A stretch of DNA of 48,109 bases from an uncultured Eubacteriales bacterium (GTDB lineage: Bacteria; Bacillota; Clostridia; Christensenellales; Aristaeellaceae), in the NCBI GenBank assembly GCA_900553265.1, contig USDD01000008.1:1-48109 (forward strand), written 5' to 3'. Below, piece by piece: positions 16,136-25,396 of this stretch. The first letter of the stretch is position 1; each line of letters opens with the position of its first letter. The position numbers and the translations under genes were made by a program. The notes under the pieces are model-generated. The model worked only from the letters and a program-made list of their open reading frames with translations, made no database searches and was not told where the DNA came from.

Positions 16136-18436
16136 ATGAACAGGCTGTTTATGATCGGCAACACCCACTTTGACCCATCCTGGCTGTAGACGTGGGACGA
16201 GGCGATGGCTTCCATCCGCTCCACCTTCCGTAGCGTGCTGGAGCGCATGAAGGAGGATCCCGACTTTATCTACAGCTTCTCTGCTCCCGCCGTATTCGAA
16301 TGGATTGAGCAGGTCGATCCCGATCTGTTCGAGGAAATCCGCGTGCGCGTTCAGGAAGGCCGATGGGACGTTCGCGCCGAGGGATGGTGGCTGCAGCCGG
16401 ACTGCAACCTTCCCTCGGGCGAAAGCCTCGTTCGTCAGGGGCTCTATGGACAGCGGTATCTCCGGGAAAAATTCGGCGTTACCGCAACGACCGTCTGCAA
16501 CTCGGACAGCTTCGGCCACAGCGCCATGATGCCGCAGATTCTCAAAAAGAGCGGCGTGGACTATTACGTCTTCTCGCGCCCGTCCGCTTCGGAAAAAGCA
16601 TTGGAGGACGACCTGTTTCGCTGGACGTCGCCGGACGGCAGCAGCGTAAAAGCCTATCGCGTCGGCAGCGAGGGCGACGGCAGCTATGCGCAGAACCTGA
16701 GCGGCTGCATGACCGCGATGCTTCAGGCGCTTTGTGGCCGCGCGCACGACGGCGCCATCGTCTACGGCGTCACCGACCACGGCGGCGCGCCGACGAAGAA
16801 GGTGCTGCGCGAAATCCACGAGATGCAGTCTGCCCGCGCGGACGCCGAGATTCGCTTTGGCTCCACCACCGACTTCTTCTCCGCGCAGAACGCTGAAGAA
16901 GTACCGATGTTCCGCGGCGAACTGCAGCCCCTGTTTTACGGGCCCTTTTCCAACCACGCGGAGGTCAAGCGCAACAACCGCCATGCGGAAGCGAGCATCC
17001 ATCGGGCGGAGCGCGCCTCCATGCTGGCCGCGCTGATCGGCCGCCGCCGCTATCCCGCCGACGCCATCCGGCAGTGCTGGAAGGACGTTCTGTTCAATCA
17101 GTTCCACGATATTCTCGGCGGAACCTGCATTCCCGAGGTGTTTACCGACGCACGGAATCTGCACGGCCGTGCCATGCAGACGGCGAACGAAATCACCCAT
17201 TTCGCGCTGCAGAGCGTCTGCTGCCGCATTCAGACCTTCGGCGACAATCAGACCAGCGTATGGAACCTGATTCTGTTCAATCTCACCGGGCATTCCTTCG
17301 AAGGGCCGGTCGAAGCCGAAGTGCAGTGGGCATGGGAATTCCCGTGGTATCAGGGCGGATTGGAATGCGTGGACGAGAGCGGCCGCGTTTTCCCCTGCCA
17401 GATCATTACGGAGGGCTCCAAAATTCCCGGCTTCCGCAGTCGGATTCTGTTCAACGCGGGCGTTCCCGCGATGGGCTGGAAGACCTTCATGGTGCGCCAG
17501 ACGCGTCAGCCCGCGAACCGCCGATTTGACGAAACCGGTCTGCAATCTCCGTTCCGGTTCGAAATCTGCGAGGACAGCGGCGACGTATGGTGCTTCAACA
17601 CCGCAGAGGGCTACGGCAAAAGCTGTGAAGCGCCGACGCTGATCGAGCGCCGCACGGTGGAAAAGGGCGCGCTCATGACGCGCGTCCGGCAGATCTGGCA
17701 CTTCCGCAGCTCCGTCCTGACGGAGTATATCACGCAATATGCCGAAAGCGAAGCCATTGACTGCGAATACACGGTCAACTGGAACGAACCGCACGCCGTT
17801 CTGAAGCTCATTCCGCAGGGAACGGAGGCCGTCGATTCCGTGCTCGCGGGCGTCCCGGCGGGCTCCATTCGCCGACCGGCGGACGGGCGCGAATATCCCG
17901 CGGCGGATTGGATGGTCGCCGGCGACCGGACATGGCTGCTCGACGGCGTGACCGCCTATGATACCGCGGGCGGTCTGCGGCTGACGGTCGTCCGCAGCCC
18001 CATCTTCGGCGATCTGCGCATGGGTGAGCTGGACGAGCGGCTGGATTACCGCTACATGGAACAGGGCGCGCACTCCGGACGCATCCGCGTTCTTCCCACC
18101 GCGCTGTCTCCGCTGGACGCGGCAAATCAGGCGGAGCAATGGATCAACCGTCCGATCATCGTCTGCGAGGCCAATCACGGCGGAGACCTCGCGCCCGCCG
18201 GTCAGCCGCTGGAACTGACGGACGGAGCCTTCCTCTCGGCATGGAAGCGCGCCGAGGACGGCGACGCTCAGATTCTTCGAATCGTTGAAATGAACGGCTC
18301 CGCTCGGAAGCTCTCCATTCGGCTCGCAGACGCGCACAGCTTCGAAACGGAGCTGCGGCCCTATGAGATTCAAACCCTGCGCTTCTCTTCAGACGGAAGA
18401 TGCACAGAGGTGAACCTGCTTGAGGACGGAGAATGA
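16136..18436 (+). pseudogene. GH38 alpha-mannosidase interrupted by an in-frame amber codon
   Basis: The reading frame from ATG 16136 (after TGGAGG) starts MNRLFMIGNTHFDPSWL, then TAG at 16187-16189, then TWDEAMASIRSTF, and stays open to 18436 (about 766 codons). Family 38 enzymes have a tryptophan at the stop position (H-x-D-P-x-W-L-W), so a single TGG to TAG change explains it. Other family features are intact: the nucleophile region CNSDSFGHSAMMPQILKKSG, the zinc-site histidine in YGVTDHGGAP, and FNQFHDILGG. A restart at ATG 16205 would lack the zinc-binding His and Asp of the HFD motif. Unless the stop is read through, the product is dead. The rest of the gene shows no frameshift, so the lesion is recent or the codon is an error. 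The enzyme would remove alpha-mannose from N-glycans or free mannosides. Confidence 0.88.
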
Positions 18437-18463
18437 GGAAGCCCGGCCGCGCCTCTTCCGCGA

Positions 18464-18494
18464 CAAAAGCGGCGGTCAGCCGAAGCTGACCGCC
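18464..18494 (-). terminator. Terminator of the cobalamin-type ABC operon
   Basis: A perfect 10-bp stem GGCGGTCAGC/GCTGACCGCC with a four-base loop lies between convergent genes. On the minus strand it is followed by GCTTTTG, so it mainly ends the ABC operon. It may also stop plus-strand transcripts of the mannosidase gene. Confidence 0.7.
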
Positions 18495-18529
18495 GTATCC
18501 ATTTCTGTCAATCTTTCCTATTTTCGCCG

Positions 18530-19307
<778 letters not shown>

Positions 19308-19315
<8 letters not shown>

Positions 19316-20399
19316 TCAGCGCTCGCCCCCTCTTCTGGCTGAGAATGAGATGCACAAAGATCGGAACGCCGACATACGCCACGACGATTCCCACCGGAAT
19401 CACCACCGGGCTGAACAGCGTGCGGCCGATGGTGTCCGAAAGCACGAGCAGCATTCCGCCGCAGATGCAGGACAGCGGAATCAGCGTACGATGATCCGAA
19501 CCGACGATCATCCGCGCGATATGCGGCGCGACGATGCCCACAAAGCCGATCACGCCCACAAAGCTGATAATCAGCGCGGAGAGCATCACGGTCAGAATTC
19601 CCGTAATCAGCCGCACCGCCGTGACGTGAATGCCCAGCGCCCGGGGCACGTCCTCAGAAGCGCCCGCCATGGCATTGAGATGGCGGGCATAGAACATGGA
19701 GACCACAAACACCGCTACGAACGCGCCCGCGACGATTCCCACCTGCGGCCAGGTGGCCTTCTGAAGGCTGCCGAACGTCCAATGGACGATGGTGCTCAGC
19801 TCCTGCTCGTTGGCCAGATACTGCATCGTATTGGACAGCGCGCTGAACAGATAGGACAGCGCCGTACCCATCAGCACCAGCGTTGTGACGTTCATCCGCC
19901 GCGCGGCGGAAACGCCGTACACGCCCGCCGCGCAGAGCATCGCCATCAGAAACGCGCCCGCCATTTTCATCAGCTGGCCGTCTATGCCCGCGAGGAACGG
20001 CAGCTTTCCCGAAAAGAGCACCACCGCCGCCACGCCGAAGGACGCGGCGTTGGAAATGCCCACGGTATACGGCGAAACCAGCGGGTTGCGCGTAATGCCC
20101 TGCATCACCGTTCCGCACAGGGCGAGGCCCGCGCCCGCGAAGACCGCCATGATGACCCGGGGCATGCGCAGCAGCCAGACGATCTTGGTGGTCGTATCGT
20201 AATTGGGCTGTGCGCGCACGGTCTCGTCGGCCCAGAACGCGTGCACCACGTCCGAAAACGACAGGTCGGCTGCGCCCACGCAGATGGAAAACACCGCCGT
20301 CACAAACACCATAACGCCGCAGGCCGCCAGAATGGCGGCCTTGGCGCGCATGTGCCGGTCATATTGCCGGCGCACGCTGGAAATATCCGTTTTGCTCAT
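19308..20399 (-). CDS. FecCD/BtuC-family ABC permease
   Basis: This 363-residue membrane protein has about ten hydrophobic helices. Family features are LRMPRVIMAVFAGAGLALCGTVMQGITRNPLVSPYTVGISNAASFG near residue 85 and the C-terminal VGVIGFVGIVAPHIARMIVGSDHR, which contacts the ATPase. The start at 20399 (MSKTDISS) gives a normal length. An in-frame ATG at 20447, one base after the stop of the binding-protein gene, would add 16 residues and is almost as likely, since neither has a strong ribosome site. The family serves vitamin B12, heme and siderophores; the upstream riboswitch points to corrinoids. Confidence 0.92.
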
Positions 20400-20448
20400 G
20401 TCTTTCAGTCCAGTCTGGCCCTTCGGCCTTTCTCTGTCGGCAGACATG

Positions 20449-21537
20449 TTATTGCAGCTGGCCCACCTGACCGGCGCCAAGGGGCTCCGCGTTCTGGTAA
20501 ACCGTCAGCCATTCGTTGAAGAAAGCGTCGGGATCCAGCTCCGCAAACACGTCGGGGTACAGCCACTTGGCGATGTAGCAGCTGGCGACGATCTTGAAGC
20601 ACGCGTTGCCGGCGAAGGCGGTGAAGCCGTAAACCTGCCTGTTCTGCACGGCCGTCAGCTGATCCCAGCCGGGGCGCTGGCAGACGTCCGCCAGCACGGC
20701 GGGAATCTCGCTCTCGTCCAGCTTGAGATAAATACTGGTGCCGGCGTTGGCGCTGGTGGAATAGACATTATACAGAATCATGTCGGGATTGCGCTCCAGA
20801 ATCAGCTCGGGATCCACGGCGAAGCTGTGGACGCTGCCCTTGGAGGAATCCTCGTCCGCGATGTTGATGTCGCCGAACAGATTCAGTCCGCCGCCCGCAA
20901 CGATCATGTCGTTCCAGCCGGAGCCCACCAGGCAGGTGCAGTAATCGCCGCTGTTCTCAAAATAAACGGTCTTGCGCTCGGCTTCCGGAATGTTCGCCAG
21001 GCCCTCGCGAATCTGCTCCAGCGGAGCGCTGCAGAAGTTGATGTATTCTTCGCCCTTCTCCTCCACGCCAAAGGCGGCGGCAATCACGCGAACCTGCGGG
21101 GCGAAATTGGTGTTTTCCCAGCCGGTGGCGACGATCACCTGAATGCCGAAGGGCTCCAGCTTCTCCGCGGCTTCCTCCCAGCTGCCGTTGCGGGGGAAGA
21201 TCACCGCGTCGGGATTCATGGACACGATGGTCTCATAGTCGGGTTCGGACTGCTTCTGGCCCGCGATGGCGGTCAGATCCAGCTCCGGCCAGTAGGCGGC
21301 GTCCTGCGCGGTGTTGGCGTCGATGCCCACTACGGCGTCAATCTTGCCCAGCGCTCGAACGATTTCGACGTTCATCTTATTGAACACAACCACGCGCTCC
21401 AAGGGCTTCTCCAGCTCAATCGTGCGGCCGGAATCGTCCACAAAGGAGATTTTTGCAGTCTCCGCCATGGCGAGACCGGGAATGCACAGCGTCATCGCAA
21501 GAACCAGCAGAACCGAAAGGATTTTCTTCACGTTCAT
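20449..21537 (-). CDS. Periplasmic-binding-protein-family substrate receptor (BtuF-like)
   Basis: This 362-residue secreted protein has a signal peptide (MNVKKILSVLLVLAMTLCIPGLAMA, cleavage near 25) and a class III binding fold: FVDDSGRTIELEKPLERVVVFN, VGIDANTAQ, MNPDAVIFPR, then NPDMILYNVYS and VYGFTAFAGNACF. No lipobox cysteine is placed at the signal end, so surface retention must use another route. It is the first gene of the operon and lies behind the B12 riboswitch leader, with about 115 bases between the last terminator hairpin and the ATG. Likely ligands are cobalamin or related corrinoids (inferred from regulation); Fe-siderophore binding is the alternative. Confidence 0.9.
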   Translation of the reverse strand: MNVKKILSVLLVLAMTLCIPGLAMAETAKISFVDDSGRTIELEKPLERVVVFNKMNVEIVRALGKIDAVVGIDANTAQDAAYWPELDLTAIAGQKQSEPDYETIVSMNPDAVIFPRNGSWEEAAEKLEPFGIQVIVATGWENTNFAPQVRVIAAAFGVEEKGEEYINFCSAPLEQIREGLANIPEAERKTVYFENSGDYCTCLVGSGWNDMIVAGGGLNLFGDINIADEDSSKGSVHSFAVDPELILERNPDMILYNVYSTSANAGTSIYLKLDESEIPAVLADVCQRPGWDQLTAVQNRQVYGFTAFAGNACFKIVASCYIAKWLYPDVFAELDPDAFFNEWLTVYQNAEPLGAGQVGQLQ

Positions 21538-21652
21538 TTTTCATACTCCTGTCTTTGTCAGCATTAAAAACGGTTTCGAAATTCGGAAAAGCCTGAACGT
21601 CCTTACGCAGACATCGCTCCTTTCCTGACATGATTTCCGCAAAGCCGCCGCA

Positions 21653-21677
21653 TAAAAAAACGGCTCCCTGCGGAGCC
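21653..21677 (-). terminator. Second leader terminator of the riboswitch operon
   Basis: On the minus strand GGCTCC-GCAG-GGAGCC (plus 21662-21677) is followed by a run of seven T. It is the gene-proximal member of a tandem pair. Confidence 0.8.
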
Positions 21678-21697
21678 ATCGAATCCGAGCATACGCA

Positions 21698-21723
21698 TAA
21701 AAAGCGGCTCCGTTTCCGGAGCC
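21698..21723 (-). terminator. First leader terminator of the riboswitch operon
   Basis: On the minus strand GGCTCCG-GAAA-CGGAGCC (plus 21706-21723) is followed by GCTTTTTAT. It stands about 80 bases downstream of the aptamer and shares its arm sequence with the second terminator. Confidence 0.85.
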
Positions 21724-21800
21724 ATTCATAGCATAAAACTGCATACGTCAAACACACTTCTTCGCTGTCCTTCGGCCATGGCTCGCAGCCTGAGAAGCAT

Positions 21801-21960
21801 GGAGCAGGCCGGTATTCTGGCTCGAAGGTCATCGCGCGCCCCCGCCTTCCCGGTTTCCCAGTGGCTTTGTTGAGGGCGGCTCGCTTCATACAGCAGCGGC
21901 ACTGCACAGGATTCGCACCTGTTTCCCTGCGATTCTGCAATCGCGCCTGTTCCATCGAAG
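21801..21960 (-). ncRNA. Cobalamin riboswitch
   Basis: Read on the minus strand, the conserved B12 aptamer elements occur in order: GGGAA plus AGGTGCGAATCCTGTGCAGT (plus about 21905-21925), the B12 box GCCACTGGG (plus about 21857-21865), the GGGAAGG segment, GCGATGAC and the closing CGAGCCAGAATACCGGCCTGC (plus about 21804-21824). It precedes the ABC uptake operon and two terminators, so ligand binding probably stops transcription. This regulation is the main evidence that the transporter carries a corrinoid. Confidence 0.93.
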
Positions 21961-21985
21961 TGTTTCGATTCGGTTGTCAGCCTTC

Positions 21986-22014
21986 ATTCTATCAGCGCCC
22001 TTCGTCTTTGTCAA
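21986..22014 (-). promoter_or_regulatory. Promoter of the riboswitch-controlled ABC operon
   Basis: On the minus strand TTGACA (plus 22009-22014) and TAGAAT (plus 21986-21991) are 17 bases apart. Transcription would start about 20 bases before the aptamer. Confidence 0.8.
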
Positions 22015-22049
22015 TGACGCAGAACCATCCTGTTGTAATTTTACATTTA

Positions 22050-22211
22050 GGGCGCCACCGCACAATTCGGCGGTGCGTCAGGCTCTGTCTTTTCCGCCAT
22101 CTGCGGCATGCAGATTCCTCGATTTACCTCCAGTAAACCTTCGAAATCTGCATTTGCATCTGACGAAAAATCCATTCGCCGGCCAACCGCCTCATTTGTG
22201 CGGTGTTGCCC
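22050..22211. mobile_element. 162-bp MITE with TA target duplication, copy A
   Basis: The segment starts GGGCGCCACCGCACAATTCG and its complement at the right end starts GGGCAACACCGCACAAATGA, so it has imperfect terminal inverted repeats of about 24 bases. It is flanked by TA on both sides (22048-22049 and 22212-22213), as expected for Tc1/mariner or IS630-type insertion. It carries no plausible protein. The interior folds on itself: TGCAGATT near 22110 pairs with AATCTGCA near 22145. A second copy in the opposite orientation starts at 48030; over the 80 bases visible there, 76 match. Confidence 0.85.
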
Positions 22212-22250
22212 TAGACCCGATGAACGCGCACAATCCGCCTGAAATTCCTG

Positions 22251-22280
22251 TTGACATTCCCCGGAGGGATATGGTATAAT
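22251..22280 (+). promoter_or_regulatory. Consensus promoter of the Gfo/Idh gene
   Basis: A perfect TTGACA at 22251-22256 and a perfect TATAAT at 22275-22280 are 18 bases apart. The spacer ending GGATATGG closely resembles that of the ROK operon promoter (GGATGTGG at 34239-34246). Confidence 0.88.
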
Positions 22281-22281
22281 T

Positions 22282-22301
22282 ATTTCATCGAGTGAAGAAA
22301 T
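22282..22301 (+). promoter_or_regulatory. Putative ROK-regulator operator
   Basis: ATTTCATC, then GAGT, then GAAGAAAT starts two bases after the -10 box. The same half sites, three bases further apart, occupy the same place in front of the ROK gene (34254-34276). Position and similarity suggest a repressor site shared by both transcripts. Confidence 0.65.
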
Positions 22302-22376
22302 TGTGTGCGAACGCCGCGACGCGCAGTCCGTCGTATGGAGTTTCCGCAAATCAATCCGAAAACAAGGAGGCAACAC

Positions 22377-23405
22377 ATGGAACAGAAAATTCTGAACGTG
22401 GGCGTGATTTCATGCAGCGGAATGGCGCAGTCTCATATGCTGGCCGTGAAGGCGCATGAGCGGGCGCGCCTGGCCGCTATCTGCGATGTGGACGAGGAGA
22501 AGCTCCGTCAGGCCGGGGAAAAGCTGGAGGTGGACGCGCGCTACACCGATTATCACGAGCTGCTGCGCCATCCCGGGCTGGACGCGGTCATCATCGTCAC
22601 GCCCGATCAGCTGCACCGGGAAATGGTGGAGGCCGCGCTGGACGCGGGGCTGCACGTGCTGTGCGAAAAGCCGCTGGCGCTGACGCGCGAGGATCTGAGC
22701 GCCATCGTCGCCGCCGGGAAAAAGAGCGACCGCAAGCTGATGGTGGGCCAGATCTGCCGCTTTACGCCCGGCTTCGTGGCGGCGAAAAAGCTCGTCGACG
22801 AGGGGCAGATCGGCGAGCTGTACTTCGTCGAGAGCGAATACGCCCACGATTACCAGCAGATTCTCTCGGAAAACGGCTGGCGCAGCGATCCCATCCGCAA
22901 CGGCGTGGTGGGCGGCGGCTGTCACGCCGTGGATTTGCTGCGATGGCTGGCCGGCGATCCCACGGAGGTCACGGCCTACGGCACGCACAAGATGCTGCCC
23001 ATCGTCCATTACGACGACTGTACCATCGCGATTCTGAAATTCCCCGGAAACGTAATCGGCAAGGTGTTCGTCTCCACCGGCTGCAAGCGCGAGTACACCA
23101 TGCGCAGCGTGTTCTATGGAACGAAGGGCACCATCATCTGCGACAACTCCACGCCGTACATCACCCTCTTCCGCGAGGAGGAGGGCAGGCCGGGCTCCGC
23201 GTCCGAACCGCATAAAATCGACGTGCAGCTGGCGGACCACAACACCTTCGGCGAATTCCGCGCCTTTGCAGACGCAATTCTGAACGATACTCCCGTTCCC
23301 ACGGACGCGGAGCAGGGTGCGCGCACCATCGCCGCCTGCATGGCCATCGTTCAGTCCGCCGACGAGGGACATCCCGTCGCCCCGAACTACGATTTTACGA
23401 AATAA
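22377..23405 (+). CDS. Gfo/Idh/MocA-family NAD(P)-dependent oxidoreductase
   Basis: This is a 342-residue protein. The Rossmann domain starts ILNVGVISCSGMAQSHMLAVK (a divergent G-x-x-G/S-x-x-A motif), and the family signature with catalytic lysine is HVLCEKPLALT near residue 100. The C-terminal substrate domain contains GGVVGGGCHAVDLLRWLAGD, with the expected His-Asp pair (GCHAVD). It oxidises or reduces a sugar, inositol or amino-sugar derivative. The ATG follows AAGGAGG. It is a single gene between a strong promoter with ROK-like operator and a terminator. A second family member, encoded at 36907, belongs to the ROK operon, so the two may act in one pathway. Confidence 0.9.
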   Translation: MEQKILNVGVISCSGMAQSHMLAVKAHERARLAAICDVDEEKLRQAGEKLEVDARYTDYHELLRHPGLDAVIIVTPDQLHREMVEAALDAGLHVLCEKPLALTREDLSAIVAAGKKSDRKLMVGQICRFTPGFVAAKKLVDEGQIGELYFVESEYAHDYQQILSENGWRSDPIRNGVVGGGCHAVDLLRWLAGDPTEVTAYGTHKMLPIVHYDDCTIAILKFPGNVIGKVFVSTGCKREYTMRSVFYGTKGTIICDNSTPYITLFREEEGRPGSASEPHKIDVQLADHNTFGEFRAFADAILNDTPVPTDAEQGARTIAACMAIVQSADEGHPVAPNYDFTK

Positions 23406-23419
23406 CCTCCGTCTGTTCA

Positions 23420-23455
23420 AAAGTCCCGACGCGGCAATGGCCGCGCCGGGACTTT
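23420..23455. terminator. Bidirectional terminator
   Basis: AAAGTCCCG pairs with CGGGACTTT around an inner CGCGG/CCGCG stem and a short loop, between convergent genes. T-rich bases follow on plus (TTTCTCTA), and CTTTTG follows on minus. Confidence 0.75.
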
Positions 23456-23467
23456 CTCTATGGAGAC

Positions 23468-25318
23468 TTACGCTTCGCCCGGGCAGGCCTTCAGCGCAAT
23501 CAGGCGGATTGTGCCGTCGTCCGGCGCAGTTTTCACGACCCGCACGGAGACGATTTCCGATTCCGGATGCGGGTTGGGCACGGTAAATTGGAAGACCGTC
23601 TCGTTCGGCCGGCGAATGGGCAGCGCCGTGCCCGCCGTCTCCACCAGCAGCGAATCGAAGCGATAGCTGTCCGCGCCGTTCATGCCCGGATGCTCCCGAT
23701 CCAGCGCGCGCGTCCAGCAGCGGTGGGCATTGGTGACGTTCACCCCGTAGAGAATGGGGATTTCCATGCGCTCGCCGTTGGCCCATTCCACGGCGTAATG
23801 CCCGATCTGGTCGTGCTCCAGCTCCATGGGCTGGCTGCTGATGTAGACGTAGGGGCGCTGCACGTCGGTGGTGTGGGTGATGCGCAGATGCGGCCCGCGC
23901 AGCGTTTTCTCATTGCGCAGCTCGTACAGGTCGGCAAAGATCGCCTCCAGCAGCTCCGGGAAGTTGTCCTCGCGGTACTCGTCCGTCCAGAACATCATCG
24001 CGGCGCAAAGCAGGCACGCCGCCACGGCGTTGCGCTGGAAGGTCATCCATTCCAGACTCGACCAGTGGGACGGCCCGCCGCCCAGCACGCCCGCGCGGCT
24101 CCTTTCCGCCCAGTCGACCATGCCCAGCGCGTCGAAATTGCCGTAGACCATGGGGAATCCGCGGCCCAGCAGCTCGCCGTCCAGCCGGCGGTCGATGCCC
24201 CAGTACCAGTGCATGCAGAGCACGTCCTTCGGAATCAGGTCGGCCGCCTGCCACGTGGCGGGGCGATAGAATTCGCCGCGCTCGTCGTTTCGATACATGT
24301 CCGAGCCGCCGTAGCGCGTTCCGTTTGCGTCCACGGCGTTGAGCAGCTTTTCCGCCCAGATCATCGTCCGAACGCCCTTTTCGGCGAGATAATCGTGAAT
24401 GCGCGTCACGTCCGAGGCATAGACCTCGGCGGCGTTCTTCCCTTTGCAGCGCGGGCAGACGCACATGGAATAGTACTCGTCGTGGCCGATGTGCACGATT
24501 TTCGGCTCAAACACCTCCAGCACCTCGTCCAGAAGCTCGAACACCAGTCGGTACGTCTCGGGATTGGAGGGGCAATAGGCGTCGGGATAGGGATCGTCGC
24601 TGCGCTCGGCCAGCTCGGGATGGGCACAGAGGATGTAGTCGGAATGGCTCAGTGTGGGCTGTTCGGGAATGACCTCCAGATCCCGCGCGCGGCAGTAATC
24701 CACCAGCTCGCGCACCGTCTCCTGAGAGAGCACGCCGCCGCCGGCGTTCTCAAAATGGATGGAGTTCTTGTCCCACGCGCAGCTGTTCTGCACGTCGTTG
24801 GCACGCTGAGGATAGGCGGTCATGTCCCGGCAGTAGGCCTTCCACGCCTCGTTGATCTCCGGATGGCGCTTGTATTCCATGCCGCCGCCCAGCTCCAGCA
24901 GAATCGTGTTGACGCGATAGCGGCAGGCGAGGTCGATGATTCCGCGGAATTCGTCCAGCCGATGCTCGTCCGGCAGGTACAGCTTCAGGCTGCGGAACGC
25001 GCACCGGGGCGTGCACTCGATCTCGCCCACGGGCGTCAGGCCGCCGCATTCGCCCGCCATCTGTCTGAGCAGATGGCACGCGTACAGCGCCGCGCGCAGC
25101 CGCCCGGCCTCGATGCTCAGCCGCCGGCCGTCGGAGCGAATGCAGAAGCCGTCGTCCGCGCGGTCGCTGCGCGTCCATTCCACGATTTGAACGCCCTGCT
25201 CCCGCCGGGGAATTTTCGAAAGCGCCTCGTCGAGCACGGCGATTCCCAGAGGGTTCTCCCCCGCCGCCAGCGGCGCGAAGCCCTCGACGCGGCGGCTGGT
25301 AATGAGCAATTCCTTCAT
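23468..25318 (-). CDS. GH20-type beta-N-acetylhexosaminidase-like protein
   Basis: This is a 616-residue glycoside hydrolase. An N-terminal GH20b-like domain (residues 1-105) precedes a TIM barrel with the family motif H-I-G-H-D-E (Asp280-Glu281), in which the aspartate orients the substrate acetamido group and the glutamate is the acid. The barrel also contains the cysteine cluster MCVCPRC just after the catalytic pair, MIWAEKLL, and CMHWYWGID. There is no signal peptide, so it acts in the cytoplasm on imported oligosaccharides. A C-terminal beta domain of about 130 residues follows. It is the last gene of the importer operon, and AAGGAG precedes the ATG. It would release terminal GlcNAc or GalNAc from glycans. 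Confidence 0.88.
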   Translation of the reverse strand: MKELLITSRRVEGFAPLAAGENPLGIAVLDEALSKIPRREQGVQIVEWTRSDRADDGFCIRSDGRRLSIEAGRLRAALYACHLLRQMAGECGGLTPVGEIECTPRCAFRSLKLYLPDEHRLDEFRGIIDLACRYRVNTILLELGGGMEYKRHPEINEAWKAYCRDMTAYPQRANDVQNSCAWDKNSIHFENAGGGVLSQETVRELVDYCRARDLEVIPEQPTLSHSDYILCAHPELAERSDDPYPDAYCPSNPETYRLVFELLDEVLEVFEPKIVHIGHDEYYSMCVCPRCKGKNAAEVYASDVTRIHDYLAEKGVRTMIWAEKLLNAVDANGTRYGGSDMYRNDERGEFYRPATWQAADLIPKDVLCMHWYWGIDRRLDGELLGRGFPMVYGNFDALGMVDWAERSRAGVLGGGPSHWSSLEWMTFQRNAVAACLLCAAMMFWTDEYREDNFPELLEAIFADLYELRNEKTLRGPHLRITHTTDVQRPYVYISSQPMELEHDQIGHYAVEWANGERMEIPILYGVNVTNAHRCWTRALDREHPGMNGADSYRFDSLLVETAGTALPIRRPNETVFQFTVPNPHPESEIVSVRVVKTAPDDGTIRLIALKACPGEA

Positions 25319-25349
25319 ATTTTATATATCTCCTTCGGTATGATTGAAA

Positions 25350-25373
25350 GGGGAAAGCCGCACGGCTTTCCCC
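25350..25373 (-). terminator. Intercistronic hairpin between binding protein and GH20 gene
   Basis: A 10-bp perfect stem GGGGAAAGCC/GGCTTTCCCC with a four-base loop is followed on minus by TTTC. It lies between genes of one operon and may lower GH20 expression relative to the binding protein, or end most transcripts. Confidence 0.6.
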
Positions 25374-25396
25374 CTTCTCGAAATTCCGTCGATGGC

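Noticed and set aside
16187..16189. Amber codon as pyrrolysine or other programmed recoding
   Set aside because: The position is a tryptophan in the family, not a pyrrolysine site, and no recoding element or pyl gene is visible in the window. A point mutation is simpler.
15869..18373. Long open frame on the minus strand opposite the mannosidase gene
   Set aside because: The translation has no recognisable motifs, while the plus strand carries clear GH38 signatures. High G+C DNA commonly leaves the opposite strand open.
21660..21725. Two similar short repeats as a possible start of a CRISPR-like array
   Set aside because: They are only two units, each a hairpin with a T-run, in a riboswitch leader. 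They are terminators.
21416..21955. Open frame covering the riboswitch leader
   Set aside because: It runs through the conserved aptamer and both terminators. The RNA elements account for the sequence.
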